From assembly GCF_011492965.1 (NCBI RefSeq), contig NZ_CP045121.1, positions 4,092,001-4,156,000 on the forward strand: a stretch of DNA of 64,000 bases, given 5' to 3'. Source of the stretch: Rubrobacter marinus (GTDB lineage Bacteria; Actinomycetota; Rubrobacteria; Rubrobacterales; Rubrobacteraceae). Position numbers and translations under genes: made by a program. Shown in pieces: positions 39,157-48,361 of the stretch; the first letter of the stretch is position 1, and each line of letters opens with the position of its first letter. The notes under the pieces were generated by a model. That model was not told the origin of the DNA, made no database searches, and worked only from the letters and a program-made list of their open reading frames with translations.

Positions 39157-39199
39157 CCACACGGGTACCGCGACGGGTCGTGCTGCGGTACCCGTGTGG
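39157..39199 (-). terminator. Strong hairpin upstream of tkt
   Basis: A 15-bp perfect stem (39157-39171 with 39185-39199) with a 13-base loop lies between the FUSC gene end and the tkt start. It is either a terminator for the FUSC transcript or part of a tkt leader. Confidence 0.7.
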
Positions 39200-39212
39200 A
39201 GAAGCTCGGCAA

Positions 39213-39238
39213 GGGGAGCCCGACGCCGGGGGCTCCCC
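39213..39238 (-). terminator. Terminator hairpin after the FUSC gene
   Basis: A 9-bp perfect stem (39213-39221 with 39230-39238) with an 8-base loop sits 12 bp after the stop of the FUSC-type gene. Confidence 0.65.
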
Positions 39239-39250
39239 CGCCGGCCGTGC

Positions 39251-40435
39251 TCAGGCGCCTCTCCCGGCGGCGCCGTCGAGCGCGCTCGTGGCCGTTTCGG
39301 AGTCCATCCCGGAGGCCTGGAGCAGGTCGACGGCGGTGGAGCGCACCTGGCCGACGAGCATGTTCGTCTCGAGATCGTTGCGCTCCCCGAGCGCGGTCCT
39401 GGCCTTGCCCGCGGCCTCCAGCGCGAAGTAGCCGGTCCCCGTGGCGCGCGAAGGCTCCTCGAGCTGCGCGGCCAACGCCTCCGCCGAACGCGCGAGGTCT
39501 CTTACCGCCTCGGTGAGGTCCTCGGGGACGGGGTCGCCGCCCCGGACCGCCGAGACCGCGGACCGGGCGAGGACCCGGGTGTTGCGGACGGCTAGGTCGA
39601 TCCCGTCGGCGGCGGCGGCGTAGAAGCCCAGGTAGCCCAGCGCCTTTCGCGCCTTGGGGGAGAGCCGCGCGTCCTCGTACCCGGCAGCCAGTATGTCCTT
39701 GAGCCCGTCCACCTCCTCGTCGAGGCCGCGGGCCACACGCAGGGCGTGCTCGGCCTTCTCGCGGTCCCCGTCGCCGAGGGCGTCGGCCGTCTCCTCCAGC
39801 GCGAGGGAGAGGCCCCAGAGGACGGGACGCGCCGCTTTCTCGACCATCCGCTTGGTATCGACCGGGGAGCCGAGATGCACGACGAGCGCCACGCAGCAGC
39901 CGACGAGCGCGTCGAGGAAGCGGTCGGGCGTCGGACCCGCGGTCGAGGGGTCCAGCGTGATCACCAGGATCGCCGACACCCCGGCCTCGGTCACGAAGCC
40001 CGCCCCGCCCCCTATAAACAGCGCGACCGCCATCGCGAGGCCGACCACGACCGCGATCTGAACCGGCCCCGTACCTATAAGCATCATCAAAAGGTCCGCG
40101 ATCGCGAGCCCGAGCGCGACCCCGAAGATCCACTCGAACGCCCTGCGGCCCTCCCGCCCGATCGTCCCCCCGAGCGCGATAACCGCCGCTATGGGCGCGA
40201 CGAACGGGGTCTCGTGACCGAGTATCAGAGCCGCCAGGTACCACGCGGCGCTCGCCGCCACCGCCGTCTGCACGACGGCCCACCAGTTGCCCCGGATCCT
40301 ACGCGTCCCCGCAGCGGACCGACGCCGGATCCCCGAGATCGACCCGGAGAGCCACCTCCAGAGCCGACCGAGACCCGCGCCGTGGAGGGCGCGATGCCCC
40401 CTACCAGACATTGCAATACCTACGTTACCGAACAT
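39251..40435 (-). CDS. FUSC/aromatic acid exporter-like membrane protein
   Basis: A 394-residue protein from ATG at 40435, preceded by AAGGGAGGTGTG. The N-terminal 190 residues hold about five or six helices of the FUSC/ArAE type (WWAVVQTAVAASAAWYLAAL, ETPFVAPIAAVIALGGTIGR, GVALGLAIADLLMMLIGTGP, AVVVGLAMAVALFIGGGAGF), and the LGSPVDTKRMVEKAARPVL linker leads into a long alpha-helical cytosolic half. Members export aromatic acids or related organic anions in some bacteria; the substrate here is unknown. It is monocistronic by its flanking hairpins and the long upstream gap. Confidence 0.78.
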   Translation of the reverse strand: MFGNVGIAMSGRGHRALHGAGLGRLWRWLSGSISGIRRRSAAGTRRIRGNWWAVVQTAVAASAAWYLAALILGHETPFVAPIAAVIALGGTIGREGRRAFEWIFGVALGLAIADLLMMLIGTGPVQIAVVVGLAMAVALFIGGGAGFVTEAGVSAILVITLDPSTAGPTPDRFLDALVGCCVALVVHLGSPVDTKRMVEKAARPVLWGLSLALEETADALGDGDREKAEHALRVARGLDEEVDGLKDILAAGYEDARLSPKARKALGYLGFYAAAADGIDLAVRNTRVLARSAVSAVRGGDPVPEDLTEAVRDLARSAEALAAQLEEPSRATGTGYFALEAAGKARTALGERNDLETNMLVGQVRSTAVDLLQASGMDSETATSALDGAAGRGA

Positions 40436-40737
40436 CACACCTCCCTTGAGGATCTGCTGACGACCCGTCCCGAACGCTCTGCGTGCGGAACGCACCTAAT
40501 GAAACTAACACGTTACAGAAGGCGTACAAGGGCTCCGGTCAAAGTGTTACTAAACTGTTACTTGAAAGCTGCGAACGGTTTACGCGGTGGCTATCTTCGA
40601 GGGGTTTCGCAGGGCCTCTTCCCTGCTTCTACCCGTCCCTGTTCGCGTGGGCGTAGCCGGACCCCGGCCCCGGTCGGTGCGGCTCTGTGGGGGGCGCGTC
40701 GTTAAAGCGTCGCGCGCCCCTGGCCGATAACGTGGGC
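40436..40737. other. Intergenic region upstream of FUSC and small membrane protein genes
   Basis: About 300 bp with locally lower GC (40490-40580), which likely holds the FUSC promoter on the minus strand. An 8-bp GC stem (40691-40698 with 40713-40720) precedes the small plus-strand gene. No other element is recognised. Confidence 0.5.
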
Positions 40738-40929
40738 ATGATCGATGACTTGTTGAATCAGGGGTTGCCGGTAGCGGTGATGGCCGCGTTGATAGTGTCG
40801 CTGTGGATCGCGGGCATCTGGACGCTCGTAAAGGACGAGCGCGGGCCGGCCGTGATGTTCACGCGGCTCCTGATCGTGGGGTTCGTCGTCTTTCTCGCGT
40901 GGCGGTTCGCCGTCCCGTTGTTCCGCTAG
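40738..40929 (+). CDS. Small single-helix or two-helix membrane protein
   Basis: A 63-residue open frame with hydrophobic segments (LPVAVMAALIVSLWIAGIWT and FTRLLIVGFVVFLAWRFAVP) around a short charged loop (LVKDERGPAVM). It is separated from gcvH by 21 bp, convergent. It has no obvious ribosome binding site, and a GTG two codons upstream is possible. I do not recognise it. Membrane pattern and intact length favour a real gene over chance. Confidence 0.5.
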   Translation: MIDDLLNQGLPVAVMAALIVSLWIAGIWTLVKDERGPAVMFTRLLIVGFVVFLAWRFAVPLFR

Positions 40930-40950
40930 GTCCCTTCGGAGGGGCCTCCC

Positions 40951-41328
40951 CTAATCCGTATCCTCCAGGAGCTTGTCGTAGTCCTCGGCGGAGAGCAGGT
41001 CCCCCTCGCCTGAGACGCGGAGCTTGAGGATCCAACCATCGCCGTAGGGGTCTTCGTTGATCTTCTCGGGGCTGTCGCCGAGGGCGTCGTTGACCTCGAC
41101 GACCTCGCCGGCGAGCGGTGCGTAGAGGTCCGAGACGGCCTTTACGGACTCGACGGCCCCGAAGGCCTCGCCAGCGTCGAGGGTGCGCCCCGTCTCCGGC
41201 AGCTCCACGAAGACCACGTCGCCGAGCTCGTCCTGGGCGTGCTCGGTGATGCCGACCGTGGCGGTCTCGCCCTCGATGCGGACCCACTCGTGGGTCTTGG
41301 TGTACTGCAGCTCTCCAGGAACGCTCAA
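40951..41328 (-). CDS. gcvH: Glycine cleavage system H protein
   Basis: GcvH carries the aminomethyl group on lipoyl-lysine between the P, T and L proteins. The 125-residue protein shows [32 protein letters not shown], and the lipoylated Lys in [20 protein letters not shown]. The TTG at 41328 is preceded by a GGGGAGAAG site. Its start is 11 bp from the gcvT stop, so it is last in the gcvPA-gcvPB-gcvT-gcvH operon. Confidence 0.96.
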   Translation of the reverse strand: MSVPGELQYTKTHEWVRIEGETATVGITEHAQDELGDVVFVELPETGRTLDAGEAFGAVESVKAVSDLYAPLAGEVVEVNDALGDSPEKINEDPYGDGWILKLRVSGEGDLLSAEDYDKLLEDTD

Positions 41329-41339
41329 CGGCTTCTCCC

Positions 41340-42422
41340 CTACCTCTCTCGCTTGTAGAACGGCAGCCCCACGGCGCGGGCCGCCACGGCCTTGCCTCGG
41401 ATCACGACCTCGAACGAATCTTCCACGTCCGGCTCCACGAGCGCAAGCCCTATGGCCCGGTTGAGGGTGGGCGACTGCGTCCCGCTCGTCACCTCGCCCA
41501 CGGTCCTGCCGCCCGCCGCCACCTCGTGGCCGTGGCGCGCGATGCCCCGCCCCTCGACCTCGAAGCCCACGAGCTTCTTCCTCATGCCCTCGTCCCTCTC
41601 CCGGCGCAGGGCCTCCTGCCCGACGAACTCCACGGGCTTGTCCAGGTGCACGGCGAAGCCGATCCCGGCCTCCAGCGGCGTCGTCTCCCTGTCGAGCTCG
41701 TTCCCGTAGAGGCACATGCCGGCCTCGAGGCGCAGGGTGTCGCGCGCCCCCAGGCCCACCGGCGTCGCCCCGGCCTCCACGAGCCTCCTCCAGACCTCCG
41801 CGGCGGCGTCGGGCCGTGCGTAGAGCTCGAAGCCGTCCTCGCCGGTGTAGCCGGTCCGGGAGATCACCGCGTAAGAGCCCACCACCTCCCCGACCTCGTA
41901 GCGGTAGTACTTGATCGCGGAGAGGTCCGTCTGCGTGAACCTTTGCAGGATGGCCGCGGCCTCGGGCCCCTGGAGCGCGAGGAGGGCCCAGTCGTCGGAC
42001 TCGTCCGCCACCTCGACGTCGAGGTCCTGCGTATGCTCCCTGAAGTGGGCGAGGTCCCCCTCGCGGTTCGCGGCGTTGACCACGACGAGGAAGTCGTCCG
42101 GCGTCCGGTACACGAGAACGTCGTCGACCGTCCCGCCGTCGGGCAGACACACGGCGGCGTAACCCGCCTGGCCGACGGCGAGGCGGGAGACGTCCCGGGT
42201 GACGAGACGCTGCACCGCTTCCTCCGCCTGCGGGCCCCTGAAGACCACCTCGCCCATGTGCGAGACGTCGAAGAGGCCGGCGCGGGTCCTGACCGCCTCG
42301 TGCTCGGCCTTGATCCCCTCGTACTGCACCGGCATCTCCCAGCCCGCGAACGGGACGAGCCGGGCGCCGAGGGCCTTGTGCTCCTCGAAGAGCGGGGTGC
42401 GGCGGAGGGTCTCTTCCGCCAT
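41340..42422 (-). CDS. gcvT: Aminomethyltransferase (glycine cleavage T protein)
   Basis: GcvT releases ammonia and passes the one-carbon unit to tetrahydrofolate. The 360-residue protein reads [85 protein letters not shown] and [18 protein letters not shown], all family signatures. The ATG at 42422 follows the gcvPB stop by 2 bp. Confidence 0.96.
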   Translation of the reverse strand: MAEETLRRTPLFEEHKALGARLVPFAGWEMPVQYEGIKAEHEAVRTRAGLFDVSHMGEVVFRGPQAEEAVQRLVTRDVSRLAVGQAGYAAVCLPDGGTVDDVLVYRTPDDFLVVVNAANREGDLAHFREHTQDLDVEVADESDDWALLALQGPEAAAILQRFTQTDLSAIKYYRYEVGEVVGSYAVISRTGYTGEDGFELYARPDAAAEVWRRLVEAGATPVGLGARDTLRLEAGMCLYGNELDRETTPLEAGIGFAVHLDKPVEFVGQEALRRERDEGMRKKLVGFEVEGRGIARHGHEVAAGGRTVGEVTSGTQSPTLNRAIGLALVEPDVEDSFEVVIRGKAVAARAVGLPFYKRER

Positions 42423-42424
42423 CC

Positions 42425-43840
42425 CTACCACCGGGCCTTCAGCTTGCGGGCGGCGCGCGCCTCGTCGAGGCGGCGGGTCGGAGCGTTGACCGGGGCCTCC
42501 TCCAGCTCCTCGGGCGCCCTCTCCGCGAGCTCCAGCATCGCCCCTATAAAGTCGTCGAGGGTCTCCTTGGACTCCGTCTCCGTCGGCTCTATGAGCATCG
42601 CCTCCTTGACGACGAGCGGAAAGTAGACCGTCGGCGGGTGGAAGCCGTGATCGATGAGCCCCTTCGCCACGTCGAGGGCCTTCTTGCCCTTCGGGGGCTG
42701 GACGATGCACTCGTGCTTGCAGAGGCCCGTGTAGGGGACCCGGTAAGTCCCCTTCAGGCGCGCCCGGACGTAGTTGGCGTTGAGGACCGCCATGTCCGTC
42801 ACGTCCTTGAGCTCCGGGCCGTGCATCTTGATGTAGTTCCAGGCCTTCAGGAAGACGCCGAAGTTGCCGTGGAAGCCCGCGACCCGTCCGATGGTCTTCT
42901 CGGGGCGGGCGAGGCGGTACCCGTCGGCGGCAGCCTCCGCCACGGGGTCCGGACGGAACGGCGCGAGGGCGTCCGAGCAGGCGATGGCGCCGGAGCCGGG
43001 GCCGCCGCCGCCGTGCGGGGTCGAGAAGGTCTTGTGGAGATTGAAGTGCATTATGTCGACGCCCGCGTCACCGGGACGCATCCGGCCCATGATCGCGTTC
43101 ACGTTCGCGCCGTCCATGTACAGGAACGCCCCGGCCTCGTGCAGGATGTCCGCGATCTCGGCGATGTTCTTCTCGTAGACGCCTAGGGTGTTGGGGTTGG
43201 TGATCATGAGCGCCGCGGTCGACCCGTCTACCTTCTGGCGCAGCTCCTCGACGTCCACGCAGCCGTCTTCGTCCAGCCCGATCTCCTCGGCCCCGAACCC
43301 GACCATCGTCGCGGTCGCCGGGTTGGTCCCGTGTGCCGTGGACGGCACGAGGACGGTCGTCCGCCCCGTGTCCCCCGCGTCCTCAAAGTACTTGCGGACC
43401 ATCAGGATGCTCGTGAGCTCGCCCTGGGCGCCGGCCATCGGCTGCAACGAGACCGCCGGCAGCCCCGAGACCTTAGAAAGGAAGCCCTGCATCTCGTGCA
43501 TGACCCTGAGGGCGCCCTGGATCTGCCCCTCGGGCTGGAGCGGGTGAAGCCCCGCGAAGCCGGGGACCGCGGCGGCGGCCTCGTTGGCGCGAGGGTTGTG
43601 CTTCATCGTGCAGGAGCCCAGAGGGTAGAAGTTCGTGTCGATGCCCCAGTTCTGGCGCGAGAGGTTGGTGTAGTGGCGGATCACGGTCGGCTCGTCCACC
43701 TCCGGCAGCCCCGGCTTCTCCTCGCGGAGCGCGCCCTTCGGCAGGACCTCCTCGAGCTCCACCCTCTCCACGTCGAACTTCGGCAGCGTGAATCCCCGCC
43801 GGCCCTCGCGGCCCTTGTCCCGGATCAAACTACCCAGCAT
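42425..43840 (-). CDS. gcvPB: Glycine dehydrogenase (decarboxylating) subunit 2
   Basis: GcvPB carries the PLP lysine of the two-subunit P protein. The 471-residue protein shows [60 protein letters not shown], and the PLP site [20 protein letters not shown]. The ATG at 43840 lies within the last codons of gcvPA, eight bases after GGAGGT. It forms the active enzyme with GcvPA. Confidence 0.96.
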   Translation of the reverse strand: MLGSLIRDKGREGRRGFTLPKFDVERVELEEVLPKGALREEKPGLPEVDEPTVIRHYTNLSRQNWGIDTNFYPLGSCTMKHNPRANEAAAAVPGFAGLHPLQPEGQIQGALRVMHEMQGFLSKVSGLPAVSLQPMAGAQGELTSILMVRKYFEDAGDTGRTTVLVPSTAHGTNPATATMVGFGAEEIGLDEDGCVDVEELRQKVDGSTAALMITNPNTLGVYEKNIAEIADILHEAGAFLYMDGANVNAIMGRMRPGDAGVDIMHFNLHKTFSTPHGGGGPGSGAIACSDALAPFRPDPVAEAAADGYRLARPEKTIGRVAGFHGNFGVFLKAWNYIKMHGPELKDVTDMAVLNANYVRARLKGTYRVPYTGLCKHECIVQPPKGKKALDVAKGLIDHGFHPPTVYFPLVVKEAMLIEPTETESKETLDDFIGAMLELAERAPEELEEAPVNAPTRRLDEARAARKLKARW

Positions 43841-45118
43841 TCTTCAGCACCTCCACGAAACGATTCAGCTCTTCCCTGGTCCTCTTCTCCGTGACCGCGA
43901 CGAGCATCGCCCCGTCGCCGAGGTCGAGGCCCCGATGATGCCGTTCTCCAAGAGCGCCGCGTTCGCCCTCCCCACGTCCGGCACCTCGACGGCGAACTCC
44001 CACAGAAACGGCGCCTCCGGGTACCGCAGCGGGAAACCGGCCGCCCCCAACCTGTCGGCGAGGTAGTGGGCCTTGGAGAGGGAGAGCTCCGCCACCTCCC
44101 GCAACCCCTCCGGCCCCATGAGAGCGGCGTAGACCGTCGCGGCGAGCGCGGTGAGGGCCTGGTTGGTGCAGATGTTCGAGTTGGCGCGGGCGCGGCGGAT
44201 GTCCTGCTCGCGCGCCCGGAGCGTCAGCACGTAGGCGAGCTTGCCGTCCTTGTCCACCGTCTCCCCGCAGATGCGCCCCGGAAGCTGGCGCACGAACTCA
44301 GGTCTAGTCGCCATGTAGCCCGCGTACGGCCCGCCGAAGAGGAGCGGCATGCCGAGGGGCTGGGCCTCCCCCACCGCGACGTCCGCCCCGAGCTTGCCGG
44401 GGGCCTCGAGGACTGCGAGCGAGATCGGGTCACAAACCGCGACCGCGAGCGCCCCCGCCGCGTGCGCGGCCTCCGACGCCCCCCGCACGTCCTCGACGGC
44501 GCCGAAGTAGTTCGGGCTCTGCACGAAGACGCCGGAGACGTCCCCGGGGACGTCGGAGAAGCTCGTTGCTCCCCCTTCGAACGGGAGCTCCACAGTCTCG
44601 ACGCCGTAGGTCTCTATCACCTCGCGGTAGCGGGGGTTCAGGCCCTTCGAGACGGCCACCTTTGGGTCGCGCCCACTCTGGCGGGCGGTCATGAGGGCCG
44701 CTTCGGCGACGGCGTTCGCGCCGTCGTAGACCGAGGCGTTGGAGATCTCCAGGCCGGTGAGCTCCGAGATCACGGACTGGAACTCGAAGATGGATTGCAG
44801 GACGCCCTGGCTGATCTCCGGCTGGTAGGGCGTATAGGAGGTCAGAAACTCCCCGCGGGAGGTGATCGCCCCGACGGCGGACGGCGTGATCCTGTCGTAC
44901 GCCCCCGCCCCCAGGAAGATCGGCAGCCCGGCGACGTTCTCTCTCGCCAGCCCGTGGACGTCGGCGAGCGCCTCGTACTCGGAGAGGGCGGGCGGGAGGT
45001 CGAGCTCCCCCTCGAACTTCGGCGAGACGTCGGCGAAGAGGTCGTCCACCGTCCCCGCCCCGATGGCCTCCAGCATCTCCCGGACGTCGTCTTCGGTGTG
45101 CGGTGTGAATCGCGCCAC
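43830..45118 (-). CDS. gcvPA: Glycine dehydrogenase (decarboxylating) subunit 1, frameshifted near 43931
   Basis: GcvPA is the non-PLP half of the P protein. MARFTPHTEDDVREMLEAIG, YTPYQPEISQGVLQSIFEFQ, SELTGLEISNASVYDGANAV and ICGETVDKDGKLAYVLTLRA are typical. At ENGIIG (43930-43933, a CCCC on the plus strand) the frame is lost and ends early at 43865. Adding one G restores [31 protein letters not shown] and a TAG at 43830, which overlaps the gcvPB start by 11 bp, as expected for this operon. The coordinates given are for the restored gene. A sequence error is the likeliest explanation. Confidence 0.9.
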
Positions 45119-45157
45119 GCGGTACTACCCCCTTGGTTTTCGGGTGAGCGTCTCGTT

Positions 45158-45357
45158 TTTCCCGCCCTGTCCCAAACCTGAGAGTGTTACCCCGTCGGCG
45201 CCGTCCCGCAGCCCTTCGGCCGGCAGGACGAACTTTCCAGGACGCCCTCCGGCTCGCGGTCCTTTTGCCTGAGAGATTCGGCCGCGGCATGCCTCTGCCA
45301 CGAACCTTTCACCTTCGGCGGTCGCGCGATGTTCCCCTTCCCCGCGACTCTCTCCCG
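45158..45357 (-). promoter_or_regulatory. Tandem glycine riboswitch upstream of the gcv operon
   Basis: On the minus strand, the leader of gcvPA contains two successive glycine aptamers. Aptamer 1 has GGGAGAG near 45350, GCCGAAGG (45312-45319 complement) and ATCTCTCAGGCAAAAGGACC (45259-45277 complement). Aptamer 2 has CTGGAAAGTT, GCCGAAGGG (45212-45220 complement) and AACACTCTCAGGTTTGGGAC (about 45168-45187 complement). These are conserved core elements of the class. Binding of glycine should turn on gcv expression, as in other bacteria. Confidence 0.93.
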
Positions 45358-45513
45358 CGGCCCTCGTCGGGCTCGGCCCAGGTTAGCACAGCGGCGTCGC
45401 GCTCGCCTCGTTGCGCACGATCTGCCCGTCTCACGAGCCGAAATTTTCGGATAGCTCTGCAAAACCATCACAAAAGCTCCATTTTCTGCGCATGATTTTG
45501 TACACTCGTCCCT

Positions 45514-46332
45514 ATGTCGCTTATGGACACGAAACAGCGCAAGACCCGCCCGAGCCAGATGCGCAAGTTCAGGCAGCGCAGGCGGACGGGTGGCTTCATC
45601 TTCGCGGGCCTTCTCGTCCTGATCCTCGGGGCGCTTGCCTTCTCCGGGATCACCTCCGCCCTGAGCGGGGGCTCCGAGACGGTAGAGCGCGTCCAGGAGC
45701 CGGCCGTCGAAGAGGCGCCGCGGGCGGTCTCCGAGGAGCCGGCGGAGGAGGCCAGGGCCGAGGAAGAGGCCGCGAGGCAGCGCGCCGCCGAGGAAGAGGA
45801 GGCACGCCGGGCCGCCGAAGAGCGGAGGGCTGAGGAGGAGCGGGCCGCCGCCGAGGCCGCCAGGACCCCCGACGATCCGACCATGTACCTCACCGTCCCC
45901 AAGCTCGGCGTCTACAGCCACACCGTGAGGAACGACTCCTCCGAGGAGGCTCTGGGGCAGGGCGCGATCAAGGTCCCCGGGACGGGCTTCCCGTGGGAGG
46001 ACGAGTCGACGAACACGTACATCGCCGGCCACCGCATCGGCTGGCCGGGCACCGAGAGCGACTACCAGTTCTACAACCTCCCCCTCATGCAGCAGGGCGA
46101 TGAGGTCCTCCTCGAGGACTCGGAGGGCAGGGTCTACAAGTACCAGGTTACAGAGATCTTCGCCGTCTCGCCGTCGGACAGCCAGGTTATGGAGGCGATC
46201 CCCGGCCGGGACGTCGTCTCCCTCCAGACCTGCACCGAGACCCCGAACGACTGGTGGACTATTGGCCCGAGCCTCTACGGGGGCGGCCCCGAGTCCGGGC
46301 GTCTCGTCGTGCGCGCCGACCGCGTCGCTTAA
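45514..46332 (+). CDS. Class E-type sortase
   Basis: A 272-residue protein: a basic N-terminus, one signal-anchor helix (GFIFAGLLVLILGALAFSGI), a long charged Glu/Ala/Arg stalk (about 55-120), then a sortase fold. The catalytic residues appear as NTYIAGHRIGWPG (His), VVSLQTCTETPND (Cys in the TLXTC-like motif) and SGRLVVRADRV (Arg). Sequence type and layout match actinobacterial class E sortases, which cleave LPXTG/LAXTG-like signals. Two candidate substrates lie in this window (LPTTG at 12.8 kb, LPSTG at 17.5 kb). It is divergent from gcvPA, with the riboswitch on the other side. Confidence 0.9.
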   Translation: MSLMDTKQRKTRPSQMRKFRQRRRTGGFIFAGLLVLILGALAFSGITSALSGGSETVERVQEPAVEEAPRAVSEEPAEEARAEEEAARQRAAEEEEARRAAEERRAEEERAAAEAARTPDDPTMYLTVPKLGVYSHTVRNDSSEEALGQGAIKVPGTGFPWEDESTNTYIAGHRIGWPGTESDYQFYNLPLMQQGDEVLLEDSEGRVYKYQVTEIFAVSPSDSQVMEAIPGRDVVSLQTCTETPNDWWTIGPSLYGGGPESGRLVVRADRVA

Positions 46333-46374
46333 GGGATTCCCGGGGCAACACGCCTCCCGGCCCTCCCCCAACGC

Positions 46375-46617
46375 TCAAACGTTGCCCAGGTAGGGGCGCT
46401 TGACGAGCTCCCCGCGGCACCGCCTCCCCGCCTTGAAGAAGGCGTTGGAGAGGTGGTCCCGGACGGTGTACTCCGAGATGCGGAGGGAGGCCGAGATCTG
46501 CTTCGTGGAGGCGCCACGGAACACAGGGTCGCTGACCTCGCGCTCGCGGGGGCTCAGGCCGTAGACCGCCGCTTCGATCCGGCCGATCTCCCCCGGCCCG
46601 GCTGGATCGCGACGCAC
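46375..46617 (-). pseudogene. LuxR-type helix-turn-helix remnant
   Basis: An 80-residue open frame containing only a LuxR C-terminal helix-turn-helix: YGLSPREREVSDPVFRG, ASTKQISASLRISEYTVRDH and LSNAFFKAGRRCRGELV. The usual sensor domain is absent, Pro replaces a helix residue (SDPVF), and upstream codons do not continue the gene. I read it as the tail of a decayed regulator, although a stand-alone HTH peptide is possible. Confidence 0.5.
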
Positions 46618-46796
46618 GTCTTCTCCGGGCCGCCGCTCCCCCGCTGGGCTCCGCCTGCGGGGCCGGCCATCGCGGCTCTCCGGTAACGGCTCGCCCTCCT
46701 TCTCTCGTACAACTCTCCGGCCGCTCGGTTCTCCCGGGCGAAGGCTTTGTAGACTACTCCGGTCTCTGCCGGGCTAATTTCTAGATGGAGGGTGGG

Positions 46797-47135
46797 ATGT
46801 CGCATATCTCCTGGGAGGACTTCGAGAAGGTCGACGTGAGGGTCGGGGAGATTCTGGAGGCCGAGCCCTTTCCGGAGGCGCGCAAGCCCGCCGTGAAGCT
46901 CCTCGTGGGCTTCGGGCCCGAGATCGGCGAGAAGAGGACGAGCGCCCAGCTTACGGCGCACTACGACCCGGAGGGGCTCGTCGGGCGCCGGGTGGTGGCG
47001 GTGGTGAACTTCCCGCCGAAGCGGATCGCGGGCTTCAAGAGCGAGGTCCTGGTCCTCGGCGTCCCCGACGAGAACGGCGAGGTGGTCCTGCTCGCCCCGG
47101 ACCGCGGCGTCCCACTCGGCGGCCGGATGTTCTGA
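46797..47135 (+). CDS. csaA: CsaA-like tRNA-binding domain protein
   Basis: A 112-residue protein that is one OB-fold of the EMAP/tRNA-binding type: WEDFEKVDVRVGEILEAEPF, RKPAVKLLVGFGPEIGEKRT, SAQLTAHYDPEGLVGRRVVA, VNFPPKRIAGFKSEVLVLG. This matches CsaA, a tRNA-binding/chaperone-like protein. The second ATG (46797) is chosen because GGAGG lies five bases before it; the ATG four codons upstream lies inside that region. It stands alone, with 84 bp to the EAL gene. Confidence 0.85.
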   Translation: MSHISWEDFEKVDVRVGEILEAEPFPEARKPAVKLLVGFGPEIGEKRTSAQLTAHYDPEGLVGRRVVAVVNFPPKRIAGFKSEVLVLGVPDENGEVVLLAPDRGVPLGGRMF

Positions 47136-47219
47136 CGTCCCGTAGGGGACCACGCCGCTAAAGTAATCCGCCCCCCTCTCCGATAACAGGGTTAAGAACC
47201 CGAAGACGGAGACTGGTCG

Positions 47220-48293
47220 ATGAGCAAGTGCAGCCGTTGCGAGAACTTACCGGCGGAGCCGCCGGAGGAGGGCGTACTCTACGTGGCCCCGCCGCTGTCC
47301 CACACGCGTGGGACGTTGCGGCGTCTACTGTGGGGCTCGGGGCTCCCGTTCGGCGATCCCCTCGAGGACGTGCTGGCGGTCGAGCTCTGCCCGAGCGGGC
47401 TATCCAGCTTGAGCGACACCCTGCTGGACGGCATGACCGAGGCCGAGCTCAGGGACTGCCGGGCCATCCTCGTCGAGAAGGGCGCTCGCGTGGATCTCGG
47501 TGCGCTCTCCCGCATGCAGGACCTCTTCACCCTCCTGAACTGCGCCCGTGAGGCATGGCTCAAGAAGATCATGCGCGAGGAGAAGCTGGCCGTCCATTTC
47601 CAGCCCATCGTCGCCGTCGCCGACCCGGGCGAGGTCTTCGCCTACGAGTGCCTGCTGCGCGGCATCGACGAGGGCGGCGCCCTCGTGGGGCCGGGGTCGA
47701 TGTTCGGGGCGGCGCGCGCCGCCGGGCTCCTCTACAACCTCGACCGGGCGGCCCGCGTGAGGGCCATCGAGGAGGCCGCCCGGCAGGGCATCCGGCAGAA
47801 CGTCTTCGTCAACTTCAACGCCACCTCGGTCTACGACCCCGCGTACTGCCTGAGGAGCACGATGGAGGCCGTCGAGGGCTCCGGTATCCCGCCCGGCCGC
47901 ATCGTCTTCGAGGTGACGGACGGCGAGCAGATCAGGGACACCGTCCACCTCGCGAACATCGTCGACTACTACCGCGAGGGCGGGTTCGGGGTCGCCCTCG
48001 ACGACCTGGGCTCCGGCTACGGCTCGCTGGACCTCCTCGCGGAGCTGAGCCCCGACTTCGTCAAGCTGGACATGGGGCTGGTGAGCCGGGACGGGGGGGC
48101 GCCCTACAAGGCCTCCATCGCCCGCAAGCTCATCGAGCTCGCGCACGAGCTGGGCGTGATCGTGATCGCCGAGGGGGTCGAGAGCCCGGAGCAGTACCGC
48201 TGGATCTCCGCGCACGGCGTCGACTACGCCCAGGGCCACTTCTTCGCCCGGCCCGCCTCCCCACCGCCGGCGCCGAATCGGGTGGGCCCCTAG
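47220..48293 (+). CDS. EAL-domain cyclic-di-GMP phosphodiesterase with N-terminal Cys pair
   Basis: A 357-residue protein. The N-terminus has CSRCENLPAEPPEE (a Cys-X2-Cys) and a 100-residue region without recognised domain. The EAL domain follows (about 125-350): VHFQPIVAVADPGEVFAYEC, FVNFNATSVYDPAYCL, IVFEVTDGEQI, VALDDLGSGYGSLDLLAEL, PDFVKLDMGLV and VIVIAEGVESPEQYRW. The metal and catalytic positions appear intact, so activity is likely. There is no GGDEF partner. The Cys pair could bind a metal, by inference only. It is followed by AIM24 68 bp downstream. Confidence 0.85.
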   Translation: MSKCSRCENLPAEPPEEGVLYVAPPLSHTRGTLRRLLWGSGLPFGDPLEDVLAVELCPSGLSSLSDTLLDGMTEAELRDCRAILVEKGARVDLGALSRMQDLFTLLNCAREAWLKKIMREEKLAVHFQPIVAVADPGEVFAYECLLRGIDEGGALVGPGSMFGAARAAGLLYNLDRAARVRAIEEAARQGIRQNVFVNFNATSVYDPAYCLRSTMEAVEGSGIPPGRIVFEVTDGEQIRDTVHLANIVDYYREGGFGVALDDLGSGYGSLDLLAELSPDFVKLDMGLVSRDGGAPYKASIARKLIELAHELGVIVIAEGVESPEQYRWISAHGVDYAQGHFFARPASPPPAPNRVGP

Positions 48294-48361
48294 CAACTTC
48301 TGGACCGGCCCCGCGTACGGGGGTAGTATCGTTCTACGTATCCGAAACGGGAGGCAGACAG

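Noticed and set aside
35711..39595. Very long open frame on the plus strand opposite tal and tkt
   Set aside because: It lies antisense to clearly conserved genes (transaldolase, transketolase); long stop-free antisense frames are common in GC-rich coding DNA, and its translation has no domain.
43865..43935. Unusual Ser/Arg-rich C-terminus of GcvPA
   Set aside because: It is the product of a lost base; the other frame restores the normal ending and the overlap with gcvPB.
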